Of a stretch of 64,000 nucleotides of DNA, positions 49,707 to 58,231 are shown piece after piece. Origin of the DNA: Bacillota bacterium (lineage in GTDB: Bacteria; Bacillota; Clostridia; Oscillospirales; Oscillospiraceae); contig JAUNCL010000005.1 in the NCBI GenBank assembly GCA_030535235.1, forward strand, positions 1 to 64,000, read 5' to 3'. The notes beneath the pieces are model-generated. The model was not told where the DNA came from, ran no database searches, and saw only the letters and a program-made list of their open reading frames with translations. Made by a program: the position numbers and the translations under genes. The number at the start of each line of letters is the position of its first letter. Position 1 is the stretch's first letter.

Positions 49707-49784
49707 GGGGTAAAACGTGGGGTAAATCATCGAATCGAGAACCAAACATTCAACTTTTTGTGCCAAACTCTTAAATAATTGCAG

Positions 49785-49821
49785 AAAAATGCCCGGAAAT
49801 TTAACATTTCCAGGCATTTTT
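49785..49821 (-). terminator. Terminator of tmRNA
   Basis: A stem of about 14 bp with one mismatch, followed on the minus strand by five T, lies directly after the tmRNA 3' end. Confidence 0.8.
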
Positions 49822-49823
49822 CT

Positions 49824-50172
49824 TGGTGGAGGCGGGGGGAGTTGAACCCCCGTCCGAAAACACTTCCTCAGGAACTTCTCCGGGCGCAGACGGTTCTTTG
49901 CATTCCCTTACCATGACGCAAGCCGTCATGCTGCATGGCTCGGTAGCTTCATTGGTCATGCCGGGGGCAAAGCTTACCCCGGTCACGTGCACCACTCAGG
50001 TCACGCCCAAGCCCGGCTCGTGGTCCTTCCGGGGTGGACGGCCGCTATTTAAGCAGCGGCGAGAACAGTCTTATTGTTGTTCTTTAATTTATAAGTTGCC
50101 CGTTTTCAGGATGTCAGGCGCATCCGCCCGCTATTCCTGCCCCCATGTCCCCGTCGAAACCAGTACGCCCCC
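49824..50172 (-). ncRNA. ssrA: tmRNA (transfer-messenger RNA)
   Basis: The 5' end GGGGGCG (50166-50172) pairs with the 3' acceptor ending in CCA (49824-49826). The 5' part has TGGTTTCGACGGGG and the 3' T-arm GGTTCAACTCCC. The tag frame ends NNNKTVLAAA before a stop. It rescues stalled ribosomes together with SmpB, encoded 0.7 kb upstream. Confidence 0.95.
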
Positions 50173-50253
50173 AGATATCGGCGAAGCTGTTCGCTGCGGC
50201 GCACGGCCCGGAGGGCCGCACGCCTACAGACAGAGAACAGGATTCAATGAAAA

Positions 50254-50775
50254 TTACATCTTCTCAGGTTCGGGATATTCCACGCCGAAGGTCTCCACCG
50301 TGACCTTCTTCATCCGCTGGTCCTCCTTGGGCTTATCCATGCGGTCGGTCTTTACGGCGGCGATGGCATCCACCACATCCAGGCCCTCGGTGACCTTACC
50401 AAAGGCGGCATACTGGCCGTCCAGGAAGGGGCCGTCGGCGTGCATGATGAAGAACTGGCTGCCGGCGGAGTTGGGCATCTGGGCCCGGGCCATGGACAGA
50501 ACGCCGCGGCTGTGGCTCAGGTCGTTCTTCACGCCGTTGCCTGCGAACTCACCCTTGATGCTGTAGCCGGGGCCGCCGATGCCGATGCCCTGGGGATCGC
50601 CGCCCTGGATCATGAAGCCGGAGATCACCCGGTGGAAGATCAGGCCGTCATAAAAGCCCTTGCCGGCCAGGCTGATAAAGTTATTTACGGTGATGGGGGC
50701 CACCTCGGGATACAGCTCGGCAACGATCTTGCCGCCGTTTTCCATCTCGATGGTTACGATAGGATTCTGTGCCAT
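50254..50775 (-). CDS. Peptidyl-prolyl cis-trans isomerase, cyclophilin type
   Basis: The product is 173 aa without signal peptide. Cyclophilin signatures FHRVISGFMIQGGDP and GSQFFIMHAD and the AFGKVTEGLDVVD region are clear. It catalyses proline isomerisation in the cytosol. Confidence 0.94.
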   Translation of the reverse strand: MAQNPIVTIEMENGGKIVAELYPEVAPITVNNFISLAGKGFYDGLIFHRVISGFMIQGGDPQGIGIGGPGYSIKGEFAGNGVKNDLSHSRGVLSMARAQMPNSAGSQFFIMHADGPFLDGQYAAFGKVTEGLDVVDAIAAVKTDRMDKPKEDQRMKKVTVETFGVEYPEPEKM

Positions 50776-50829
50776 GGTTGTTTTCTCCTTTATAATTATG
50801 TAAGGTTATGTTTCATTTTAAACAGGAAA

Positions 50830-51288
50830 TTACCGCTGCTTGAGGGCGCGGTCCATTTCCCGCTTGGCGTCCCGCTTGGCAGCGGCCTCTCGCTTGTCGT
50901 AGAGCTTTTTGCCCTTGCACAGGCCGACCTCCACCTTCACCCGGGGGCCTTTGAAGTAGAGACTCAGGGGCACCAGGGTGTAGCCGTCCTGCTTGATCTT
51001 GGCAAAGAGTTTTAAAATCTCCCGCTTGTGCATCAGCAGACGCCGGGGCCGGCGGGGCTCCCGGTTGAAGATGTTGCCCTTCTCGTAGGGGCTGATGTGC
51101 ATGCCGTTGAGGGTCATCTGCCCGTCCTTAATGGTGCAGAAAGAGTCCTTCAGGTTCACGCCCCCCATGCGGATGGACTTGACCTCGGTGCCGGCCAGCT
51201 CGATGCCCGCCTCGTATTTCTCCTCCACGAAGTAGTCGTGAAAGGCCTTGCTGTTTTTCGCGATGACCTTACGGGTCTCTCCCGCCAT
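50830..51288 (-). CDS. smpB: SsrA-binding protein SmpB
   Basis: The product is 152 aa. Signature segments NSKAFHDYFVEEKYEAGIELAG (split), GTEVKSIRMG and LYFKGPRVKVEVGLCKGKKLYDKR are present, with the basic C-terminal tail. The ATG at 51288 is preferred over a GTG 9 bp upstream because AGGGGAGG lies 8 nt before it. It works with the ssrA RNA encoded nearby. Confidence 0.95.
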   Translation of the reverse strand: MAGETRKVIAKNSKAFHDYFVEEKYEAGIELAGTEVKSIRMGGVNLKDSFCTIKDGQMTLNGMHISPYEKGNIFNREPRRPRRLLMHKREILKLFAKIKQDGYTLVPLSLYFKGPRVKVEVGLCKGKKLYDKREAAAKRDAKREMDRALKQR

Positions 51289-51410
51289 GGCGGACACCTC
51301 CCCTCTCTGCCCATTCAGCGTGCCTATTATTATCCTTCATTATACCCCGTCTGTCAAGAGTCCAGACCGGTTTTCCCCCCACTGTTCAAACAATGTTTAC
51401 AGAAAAGAAA

Positions 51411-51439
51411 TTGACATCCCTCCCTGAGTGTGTTACAAT
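51411..51439 (+). promoter_or_regulatory. Promoter with structured leader
   Basis: TTGACA (51411-51416), 17 bp and TACAAT (51434-51439). Confidence 0.85.
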
Positions 51440-51455
51440 TTGGTTACATTTGTAT

Positions 51456-51510
51456 GCAGGGCACTTATACCCTGCCGACCATATTACGCCCGGTTCCGGG
51501 CGTTCGTTTT
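51456..51510 (+). promoter_or_regulatory. Two hairpins in the leader of the 96-aa gene
   Basis: A 6-bp hairpin (51456-51461 with 51470-51475) is followed by an 8-bp GC-rich hairpin (51486-51493 with 51496-51503) and TCGTTTTG. The second resembles a weak terminator in front of the gene, so attenuation is possible. Confidence 0.45.
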
Positions 51511-51542
51511 GATCGCAATTCTGAACAATGGAGGTTTACAAT

Positions 51543-51833
51543 ATGGCAAACGAAAAGACCCCTCTGATGTATAAAGGCCGTCCTCTGCGCCGCAAGGACA
51601 ACATCATCTACTATGGCGATATGTCCGACTCCCACATCATCATGCTCCAGATCCTGGAGACCAAGCCCGTGGGCGACATGAACGTGGCCAGCAAGGTCAG
51701 CGTTCAGCTGCAGCTCACCGCCGCCGACCTGAAGAGCCGGGACCGGGTGGTCAAGCGCAGCGAGAAAGACAGCCTGTACTCCGCCATCGACATCGCCACC
51801 ATCTGGCTGGAGCGCGCCCTGGCCGCCCGCTGA
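51543..51833 (+). CDS. Conserved 96-aa unknown protein
   Basis: The start at 51543 has GGAGG 9 nt upstream. A soluble protein with no recognised domain; MLQILETKPVGDMNVASKVS is notable. A consensus-like promoter and a structured leader suggest high or regulated expression. Followed after 17 bp by the NlpC/P60 gene. Confidence 0.75.
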   Translation: MANEKTPLMYKGRPLRRKDNIIYYGDMSDSHIIMLQILETKPVGDMNVASKVSVQLQLTAADLKSRDRVVKRSEKDSLYSAIDIATIWLERALAAR

Positions 51834-51850
51834 GCCCTGAGGTACGGTTT

Positions 51851-52759
51851 ATGAAACACACACGATTCACGGCGAGAGCTCTGGCCTCCGCCCTTCTGGT
51901 CACCTCTCTCCTGTCCGTCACCGCTTGGGCGGCTCCGTCGGACGCCAGCCCCACCGCCGTTCGGGTGAATAAGGGCTCCGCCACCCTCTCCTCTGTGGAG
52001 GCCGCCAACGGCACCCAGAGCCCCGTGGCGGTGACCCCCGACCACGCTGAGGGCAGCTTTACGGTCGTCTACCAGGACGAGAACGGCGGCGAAACCACCG
52101 CCACCGTCACCGCCATGGACCCGGAGACCCCCATCTACGGCTTTGTCTCCGCCCAGGGCAGCGGCCTGCGGGTCCGTCAGGGCCCCGGCACCAGCTACGC
52201 CATCCTGGCCACCGTCACCGACGGCAGCGTCTTCCCCATCACCGGTAAGACCAACGGCTGGTATCAGATTACCTACAATGGCCGCACCGGCTATGTCTCC
52301 GCCGACTATCTCCTGCAGCAAAACGGCGAGAACTGCGACGACAGCAGCAATGTGATTCACCCCATCCAGCCCCCCGCAAACTTCGACGGCAACCTGGCCC
52401 AGCGCATCGTGGACTACGCCCTGCAGTTCGAGGGCTACCCTTATGTGTGGGCCACCGCCGGTCCCGACACCTTTGACTGCTCCGGCTTTACGTCCTATGT
52501 CTACAAGCAGTTCGGCTACACCCTGAACCGCTCCTCCAAGGACCAGATCAATAACGGCGTGCCCGTGGCCAAGTCCGACCTGCAGCCTGCCGACCTGGTT
52601 CTCTTCTCCCGGAACGGCAGCTATGTGACCCATGTGGGTCTGTACATCGGCGACGGAAAGTTCATCCACGCCTCCACCTCCACCACCGGCGTCATCATCA
52701 GCGACCTGAGCATGACTTACTACGTCAACTGCTACTTCGCCGCCCGGCGGATCATCTGA
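51851..52759 (+). CDS. Secreted NlpC/P60 peptidoglycan hydrolase with SH3 domain
   Basis: The product is 302 aa. The signal peptide ends near TAWAA (about residue 28). A bacterial SH3 domain (GLRVRQGPGTSYAILATV through YVSADYL, about 105-155) precedes an NlpC/P60 domain with catalytic Cys in DTFDCSGFTSYVY (about 212) and His in YVTHVGLYIGDGKF. It cuts cell-wall peptides outside the membrane. Confidence 0.92.
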   Translation: MKHTRFTARALASALLVTSLLSVTAWAAPSDASPTAVRVNKGSATLSSVEAANGTQSPVAVTPDHAEGSFTVVYQDENGGETTATVTAMDPETPIYGFVSAQGSGLRVRQGPGTSYAILATVTDGSVFPITGKTNGWYQITYNGRTGYVSADYLLQQNGENCDDSSNVIHPIQPPANFDGNLAQRIVDYALQFEGYPYVWATAGPDTFDCSGFTSYVYKQFGYTLNRSSKDQINNGVPVAKSDLQPADLVLFSRNGSYVTHVGLYIGDGKFIHASTSTTGVIISDLSMTYYVNCYFAARRII

Positions 52760-52772
52760 GAAAAAAATCAAG

Positions 52773-52812
52773 ACGCGCGGCCAGCCCCAGGCGGGGTTGG
52801 CCGCGCGTTTTT
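52773..52812 (+). terminator. Terminator of the NlpC/P60 gene
   Basis: The perfect 11-bp outer stem 52773-52783 with 52798-52808 encloses a second GC-rich pairing and is followed by five T. Confidence 0.85.
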
Positions 52813-52829
52813 GCACGTGGGTTGTTGTC

Positions 52830-53312
52830 TCACAAAGCCTTTCTCCGATAGGTCACATAGGTGAAGGTCAGATTCTCGTGGGTATACGGCCCCTCCTCCT
52901 CCACCGCCTGCCAGGCGGGGTCCCGGTCCAGGTCAGGGAAATACCGGTCGGCCTCGAAGGCCTTTTGGATTTTGGTCACATAGGCGGTGTCGCACCGATC
53001 CAGAGCCGCCCGGTAGACCGACTCACCGCCGATGACAAAGGTGTCCGCCGGGGCGGCCTCCAGGGCATCCTCCAGGGTGTGAAAGACCTCCCCGCCCTGG
53101 GGCTGAAAATCCTCCCGGGTGGACAGGATCAGGTTTCGCCGGTTCTTCAGGGGACGGCCCCCGGGAAAGGTGGCCAGGGTCTTCCGGCCCAGAAGTACCG
53201 GGTGTCCGGTGGTGAGTCTCTGGAACCGCTTCAGATCGGCGGGGATGTAGCAGAGCTGGTCCCCGTCCCGGCCAATGGCCCAGTTTTCATCCACAGCAAC
53301 GATGACGTTCAT
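52830..53312 (-). CDS. folA: Dihydrofolate reductase
   Basis: The product is 160 aa. VAVDENWAIGRDGDQL, GRKTLATFPGGRPLKNRRN and VIGGESVYRAAL are the usual DHFR strands and cofactor loops. It supplies tetrahydrofolate and follows thyA 12 bp downstream, the classical pairing. Confidence 0.94.
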   Translation of the reverse strand: MNVIVAVDENWAIGRDGDQLCYIPADLKRFQRLTTGHPVLLGRKTLATFPGGRPLKNRRNLILSTREDFQPQGGEVFHTLEDALEAAPADTFVIGGESVYRAALDRCDTAYVTKIQKAFEADRYFPDLDRDPAWQAVEEEGPYTHENLTFTYVTYRRKAL

Positions 53313-53324
53313 AGGGCATCCTCC

Positions 53325-54155
53325 TCAAATGGCCACGGGGATCTTGGCGTCCAGCTCGTGGCACTGGTAGCCCTCCAGCTTGAGGCTGTCGGGGGTGAAG
53401 TCGTAAAAATCGGTGACGCCCGGGTCCAGGGCCAGCCTGGGGGCCTCGAAGGGCTTGCGGCTGATGATCTCCTCCACGATGGGCACGTGGCGGTCGTAGA
53501 TGTGGGCGTCGGCAATGACGTGGACCAGCTCCCCCGCCTCCAGGCCGGAGACCTGGGCCAGCATGTGGACCAGGGCGGCGTACTGCATCACGTTCCAGCC
53601 GTTGGCGGTGAGCATGTCCTGGGACCGCTGGTTGAGAATGGCGTTCAGGGTCCTGCCGCTGACATTAAACGTCATGGAGTAGGCGCAGGGGTACAGGGCC
53701 ATCTCGCTGAGGTCGTGGTGGTTATACAGGTTGGTCAGAATCCGCCGGGAGGCCGGGTTGTGCTTCAGGTCGTAGAGGACCCGGTCCACCTGGTCCATCT
53801 CCCCCTCGGGGTAGCGGTGCTTGACCCCCAGCTGGTAGCCGTAGGCCTTGCCGATGGAGCCGGTCTCGTCGGCCCAGGCATCCCAGATGTTGGCGCGCAG
53901 GTCGTGGATGTTGTTGGACTTCTTCTGCCAGATCCACAGCAGCTCGTCCACGGCGCTTTTCAGGTACATCCGGCGAATGGTCTGGATGGGGAACTCCGCC
54001 CGCAGGTCGTAGCGGTTGACGATCCCGAAGGCCTTCACCGTGTGGGCGGGGGCCCCGTCCTCCCACCGGGGGCGGACGTTCTGATCGGTGTCCCACACCC
54101 CGTTGGCCAAAATCTCCTTACAATTCTGAATAAACAGTTCGTCTGCTCTGCTCAT
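53325..54155 (-). CDS. thyA: Thymidylate synthase ThyA
   Basis: The product is 276 aa. The catalytic cysteine lies in MALYPCAYSMTF; the usual PCH is PCA here. RILTNLYNHHDL precedes it and QRSQDMLTANGWNVMQYA replaces the commoner RSxDxxLGxPFN, so it belongs to a variant ThyA branch. HVIADAHIYDRHV is conserved. The start at 54155 overlaps the mtaB stop by 4 bp and has GGAGG upstream. Confidence 0.9.
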   Translation of the reverse strand: MSRADELFIQNCKEILANGVWDTDQNVRPRWEDGAPAHTVKAFGIVNRYDLRAEFPIQTIRRMYLKSAVDELLWIWQKKSNNIHDLRANIWDAWADETGSIGKAYGYQLGVKHRYPEGEMDQVDRVLYDLKHNPASRRILTNLYNHHDLSEMALYPCAYSMTFNVSGRTLNAILNQRSQDMLTANGWNVMQYAALVHMLAQVSGLEAGELVHVIADAHIYDRHVPIVEEIISRKPFEAPRLALDPGVTDFYDFTPDSLKLEGYQCHELDAKIPVAI

Positions 54156-55456
54156 GGGTTCTCCTCCTCTATGATGGTCCCGAAGACCTGGTCCTCGCCC
54201 ACGGCGGTGACCTTGACCCGGCGGAGGACGTTGTGCAGGTTTTGTTGGCTCTTCCCTCTGACTTCCATATACTGGGGGGTGTAGCCCCGCCAAAAGCCCT
54301 CCTTCTCCTCCTCAAAGAGGACCTCCACGGTCTGGTTCAGCCAGCCGGTGAGCCAGCCCCGGCCCATGGCCCGGGCGGTTTCGGCCCCGCGATGGGCCCG
54401 CTGGGCCTTCTCGGCGTTGGACAGCTGGCCGGGCATGGCCGCCGCCGGGGTTCCCTGTCGGCGGGAGTAGGGGAAGATGTGCATCTGGGAAAATCCACAC
54501 TTTTGAATAAATGACAGGGTCTGGGCAAACTCCTCCTCGGTCTCCCCGGGGAAGCCCACGATCATGTCGGTGGTGATGCCGGGGCGGTCAAAGTGCTCCC
54601 GCAGCAGCTCCACCGACGCATAGTACCGGGCGGTGTCATACTTCCGCTTCATCCGGGCCAGGGTGGCGTCGCATCCGCTCTGCATGGACAGGTGGAAGTG
54701 GGGACACAGGTTGGGAAGTTTGGCCAGCCGCGCGCAGAATTCCTCGGTGACCGTCCGGGGCTCCAGGGAGCCCAGGCGCACCCGCATGGCCGGGACTGCC
54801 CGGCAGACGGTCTCGATGAGGTCGGTCAGGGTGGGACGGCCCTCCAGATCCCGGCCGTAGGAGGAGATCTCGATACCGGTGATGACCAGTTCCCGGTAGC
54901 CCAACTCCTCCAGTCGTCTGGCCTCGGCCTCCGCCTGGTCCAGGGGCAGGGAACGCACCGGCCCCCGGGCGTAGGGGATGATGCAGTAGGTGCAGAAGTT
55001 GGTGCAGCCGTCCTCCACCTTCAGCATGGCCCGGGTGCGGCCTTCCAGGCCCCCGGCGGGGAGCTGCTCAAAGGTCCGCCGCCGGAAGGCGTCGTCCACA
55101 GCTACGGTTTTTTGCCGGTCGGCCGCCATCTGCTCCAGCAGGTCCAGAAAGCCCATCCGGTCGCCGCTGCCGCCGATGAGGTCGGCGTCCAGCCTGGCGG
55201 CCTCCTCCGGGGAGACCTGGGGATAGCAGCCGCACAGGGCCACGATGGCCCCGGGGGCCCGCTTCCGGGCCTGGCGGACGGTCTGGCGGGACTTCTTGTC
55301 GCTGACCGCCGTGACGGTGCAGCTGTTTATAATGTATACGTCGGCCTCCCCCTCAAAGGGGGCCAGGGTGTGGCCCCGGGACAGGAGGATCTCCTCCATG
55401 GCCTGGGTCTCGTACTGATTCACTTTGCAGCCTAGGGTGTGGAAGGCAAAAACCAT
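54152..55456 (-). CDS. mtaB: tRNA ms2t6A37 methylthiotransferase MtaB
   Basis: The product is 434 aa. An N-terminal UPF0004 domain (LGCKVNQYETQAMEE), radical SAM motif CTNFCTYCIIPYARG (CxxxCxxC) and a C-terminal TRAM-like domain identify the MiaB/MtaB family; HTLGCKVNQYET is typical for MtaB, which acts on tRNAs reading ANN codons. It precedes thyA with a 4-bp overlap. Confidence 0.93.
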   Translation of the reverse strand: MVFAFHTLGCKVNQYETQAMEEILLSRGHTLAPFEGEADVYIINSCTVTAVSDKKSRQTVRQARKRAPGAIVALCGCYPQVSPEEAARLDADLIGGSGDRMGFLDLLEQMAADRQKTVAVDDAFRRRTFEQLPAGGLEGRTRAMLKVEDGCTNFCTYCIIPYARGPVRSLPLDQAEAEARRLEELGYRELVITGIEISSYGRDLEGRPTLTDLIETVCRAVPAMRVRLGSLEPRTVTEEFCARLAKLPNLCPHFHLSMQSGCDATLARMKRKYDTARYYASVELLREHFDRPGITTDMIVGFPGETEEEFAQTLSFIQKCGFSQMHIFPYSRRQGTPAAAMPGQLSNAEKAQRAHRGAETARAMGRGWLTGWLNQTVEVLFEEEKEGFWRGYTPQYMEVRGKSQQNLHNVLRRVKVTAVGEDQVFGTIIEEENP

Positions 55457-55599
55457 AGGGATACTCCTCGAAAGTTCTTTTCTTTTTCTTCCTGTTCTGG
55501 TATAATATTTTGCAACTTTACGCAGCAGGGGGCGTAGATCCTTTTCTTTAATCTATCACATCCCCGCCGTAAAATCCATAAGTTTTGGAGACTTTCCCT

Positions 55600-56178
55600 A
55601 TGTCCTACTCCTTTTTCGCCTATATCGCCCGGATGAAATACATCGGCCGGTGGGGCCTCATGCGCAGCACCGTCCCGGAGAATATCCAGGAGCACTCCCA
55701 CATGGTGGCCGTTCTGGCCCACGCCCTGGCGGTCATCCGCCGGGACAAGTTCGGGGGAACCGTGGACCCCGGCCACGTGGCCGCCGTGGCCCTCTACCAC
55801 GACGCCCCGGAGATCTTCACCGGCGACCTGCCCACCCCCGTCAAGTACGCCAACCCCGCCATCCGGGATGCCTACAAGGCCGTGGAGGAAAACGCCGCCC
55901 AGCGTCTGGTGGCCATGCTCCCCCAGGAGCTGCGCCCGGCCTTCGGCCAGCTCCTCTCCGAGACCGACCCCGAGGTCCTGTCGCTGGTGAAGGCGGCGGA
56001 CAAGCTCTCGGCCTATCTGAAGTGCCAGGAGGAGTTAAAAGCGGGCAACCGGGAGTTCCAGTCCGCGGCAGAACAGACCCTGGAGGCCCTGCGCTCCTAC
56101 CGCCTGCCGGAGCTGAAGTACTTCATGGAGGACTTCCTCCCCGCCTTCCAGCTGACCCTGGACGAGCTGCAGGGGTGA
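55600..56178 (+). CDS. yfbR: YfbR-like 5'-deoxynucleotidase (HD domain)
   Basis: The product is 192 aa. HD residues are in IQEHSHMVAVLAHAL and ALYHDAPEIFTGDLPTPVK, and the late Asp in VKAADKLSAYLKC. Relatives dephosphorylate deoxynucleoside monophosphates. The start at 55600 is preferred over a TTG 15 bp upstream because GGAG is well placed. Divergent from mtaB. Confidence 0.9.
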   Translation: MSYSFFAYIARMKYIGRWGLMRSTVPENIQEHSHMVAVLAHALAVIRRDKFGGTVDPGHVAAVALYHDAPEIFTGDLPTPVKYANPAIRDAYKAVEENAAQRLVAMLPQELRPAFGQLLSETDPEVLSLVKAADKLSAYLKCQEELKAGNREFQSAAEQTLEALRSYRLPELKYFMEDFLPAFQLTLDELQG

Positions 56179-56200
56179 GGGGCGTTGCGAGACACCCCAC

Positions 56201-56290
56201 CCCCATGTAGGGAACGGGCATGCCCGTTCCGTTGAAAACGCTGCGGAGATCCGCCGCGTTGATCGGGCCGATGTGGTCATCGGCCCCTAC
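56201..56290. repeat. Compound palindromic repeat
   Basis: The first 30 bp (56201-56230) are the exact inverse of 26362-26391. A second hairpin (56265-56286) followed by CCTAC is shared with 61468-61489 (22-bp exact) and, with one mismatch, with 30779-30804. Confidence 0.8.
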
Positions 56291-56345
56291 AGGTTACTTA
56301 AATACAGATAAATACAGAAAACAGAAAAGAGAGAGGTACAACATC

Positions 56346-56618
56346 ATGCGCGCAGTCATCACCGTTATCGGCAACAACCGCGTCGGCATCATCGCCGCCG
56401 TGTCCCAGGAGCTGGCCCAGCAGAATGTGGACATCCTGGACATCACCCAGACCATCCTGCTCACCGACATGTTCACCATGACCCTGCTGGTGGAAACCAC
56501 CCACTGCAAACTCCCCTTCGGCGACCTGGCCGACCGGCTGTCCGACCTGGGCAAGGGCATGGGCCTGTCCATCCACGCCCAGCGGGAGGACACCTTCGAC
56601 GCCATGCACCGCATCTGA
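56346..56618 (+). CDS. ACT domain protein (UPF0237)
   Basis: The product is 90 aa, a single ACT domain (VIGNNRVGIIAAVSQELAQ). The usual neighbour is the UPF0210 gene, as here (18 bp downstream). Likely binds an amino acid and regulates its partner; the ligand is unknown. Confidence 0.92.
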   Translation: MRAVITVIGNNRVGIIAAVSQELAQQNVDILDITQTILLTDMFTMTLLVETTHCKLPFGDLADRLSDLGKGMGLSIHAQREDTFDAMHRI

Positions 56619-56636
56619 GAAAGGAGGACCCCCTTC

Positions 56637-57995
56637 ATGATCAATTCCTCCGAGGTCTTTCAGACCATCGACATGTTCGACCGGCAGAATCTGGATATCC
56701 GCACCATCACCATGGGCATCTCCCTGCTGGACTGCGCCGACATCAGCCAGAAGGCTGCCTGCCGGAAAATCTATGATAAAATCTGCCGCCGGGCGGAAAA
56801 ACTGGTCTCCACCGGCCAGTCCATCGAGAAAGAGTTCGGCATCCCCATCGTCAACAAGCGGGTGTCCGTGACCCCCATCTCCCTGGTGGCCTCCGCCAGC
56901 GACTGCACCGACTACGTCCCCTTCGCCCAGGCCCTGGACAACGCCGCCAAGGCCGTGGGCATCAACTTCATCGGCGGCTTCTCCGCCCTGGTCCAGAAGG
57001 GCTTCACCCAGTCCGACCGGAAACTCATCGCCTCCATCCCCGAGGCCCTGGCCGCCACCGACCTGGTGTGCTCCTCGGTGAACGTAGGCTCCACCAAGGC
57101 CGGCATCAACATGGACGCCGTGGCCGAGATGGGCCGGGTCATCAAGAAAACCGCCGACCTCACCGCCGATACCTTCGGCTTCGGCTGCGCCAAGCTGGTC
57201 ATCTTCGCCAACGCCGTGGAGGACAACCCCTTCATGGCCGGCGCCTTCCACGGGGTGGGCGAGCCGGAGTGCGTCATCAACGTGGGCATCTCCGGTCCCG
57301 GCGTGGTCCACCACGCCCTCCGGCAGGTGAAGGGCCAGCCCTTCGACGTGGTGGCCGAGACCATCAAAAAGACCGCCTTCCGCATCACCCGCATGGGCCA
57401 GCTGGTGGCCCGGGAGGCCTCCGCCCGCCTGGACGTCCCCTTCGGCATTGTGGACCTCTCCCTGGCCCCCACCCCCGCCATCGGAGACTCCGTAGCCCGC
57501 ATTCTGGAGGAGATGGGCCTGGAGGTCTGCGGCACCCACGGCACCACCGCCGCCCTGGCCCTGCTGAACGACGCTGTGAAGAAGGGCGGCGTCATGGCCT
57601 CCAACCACGTGGGCGGCCTCTCCGGCGCCTTCATCCCCGTCAGTGAGGACGAGGGCATGATCGCCGCCGCCCGGCAGGGCGCTCTCCAGCTGGACAAGCT
57701 GGAGGCCATGACCTGCGTGTGCTCCGTGGGCCTGGACATGATCGCCGTCCCCGGCGACACCTCCGCCGAGACCCTCTCGGCCATTATCGCCGACGAGGCC
57801 GCCATCGGCATGGTCAACGCCAAGACCACCGCCGTCCGCCTCATCCCCGCCCCCGGCAAAAAGGTGGGAGATATGATCGAGTTCGGCGGCCTGCTGGGCT
57901 CCGCCCCCGTGATGCCCGTCCATCCCTTCTCCAGCGCCGCCTTCGTCCAGCGGGGTGGCCGCATCCCTGCTCCTATGCAGAGTTTGAAAAACTAA
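56637..57995 (+). CDS. UPF0210 (DUF711/PFL_2-like) protein
   Basis: The product is 452 aa. [15 protein letters not shown] near the start, [14 protein letters not shown] and [22 protein letters not shown] near the end mark the UPF0210 family, with folds related to glycyl radical-type barrels but no glycyl loop. Function is unknown. Strong AGAAAGGAGG ribosome binding site. Its last codons are part of a 52-bp duplication. Confidence 0.92.
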   Translation: MINSSEVFQTIDMFDRQNLDIRTITMGISLLDCADISQKAACRKIYDKICRRAEKLVSTGQSIEKEFGIPIVNKRVSVTPISLVASASDCTDYVPFAQALDNAAKAVGINFIGGFSALVQKGFTQSDRKLIASIPEALAATDLVCSSVNVGSTKAGINMDAVAEMGRVIKKTADLTADTFGFGCAKLVIFANAVEDNPFMAGAFHGVGEPECVINVGISGPGVVHHALRQVKGQPFDVVAETIKKTAFRITRMGQLVAREASARLDVPFGIVDLSLAPTPAIGDSVARILEEMGLEVCGTHGTTAALALLNDAVKKGGVMASNHVGGLSGAFIPVSEDEGMIAAARQGALQLDKLEAMTCVCSVGLDMIAVPGDTSAETLSAIIADEAAIGMVNAKTTAVRLIPAPGKKVGDMIEFGGLLGSAPVMPVHPFSSAAFVQRGGRIPAPMQSLKN

Positions 57996-58007
57996 GCGGC
58001 CGCCGGG
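57956..58007 (+). repeat. 52-bp duplication, copy 1 (end of UPF0210 gene)
   Basis: It matches 58142-58193 with one mismatch (A at 57994, G at 58180), which turns TAA into TGA in the copy. Confidence 0.9.
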
Positions 58008-58140
58008 GCCCCATCCCAGATGGGGCGGTGCTCTGCACCGGACAAGCGTTTTGCGCAGCAAGACCTTGGCGCAGGGCCAATTCACTTGGCCCGAGCATGT
58101 TTTGTCTTCTCGGGGCCCCCATCGAACCTGTTCGATGGGG
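58005..58140. repeat. Cluster of four small hairpins
   Basis: Between the two 52-bp copies lie four consecutive palindromes: CCCCATC/GATGGGG, CGGTGC/GCACCG, GGGCCAA/TTGGCCC and CCCATCGAA/TTCGATGGG. No gene is visible here. Confidence 0.7.
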
Positions 58141-58141
58141 A

Positions 58142-58214
58142 TGGCCGCATCCCTGCTCCTATGCAGAGTTTGAAAAACTGAGCGGCCGCCGGGCGATTCG
58201 TGAATCGCCCCTAC
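58142..58214 (+). repeat. 52-bp duplication, copy 2, with a CCTAC hairpin
   Basis: Copy 2 runs 58142-58193. It is joined to a hairpin (58191-58209) followed by CCTAC, a member of the dispersed palindromic family. Confidence 0.85.
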
Positions 58215-58231
58215 GAACGGAGGTATGTACC

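Noticed and set aside
57719-58231. Frame joining the UPF0210 region to pgi
   Set aside because: It is an accidental open frame through the duplicated intergenic repeats; pgi has its own well-placed ribosome binding site and ATG at 58232.
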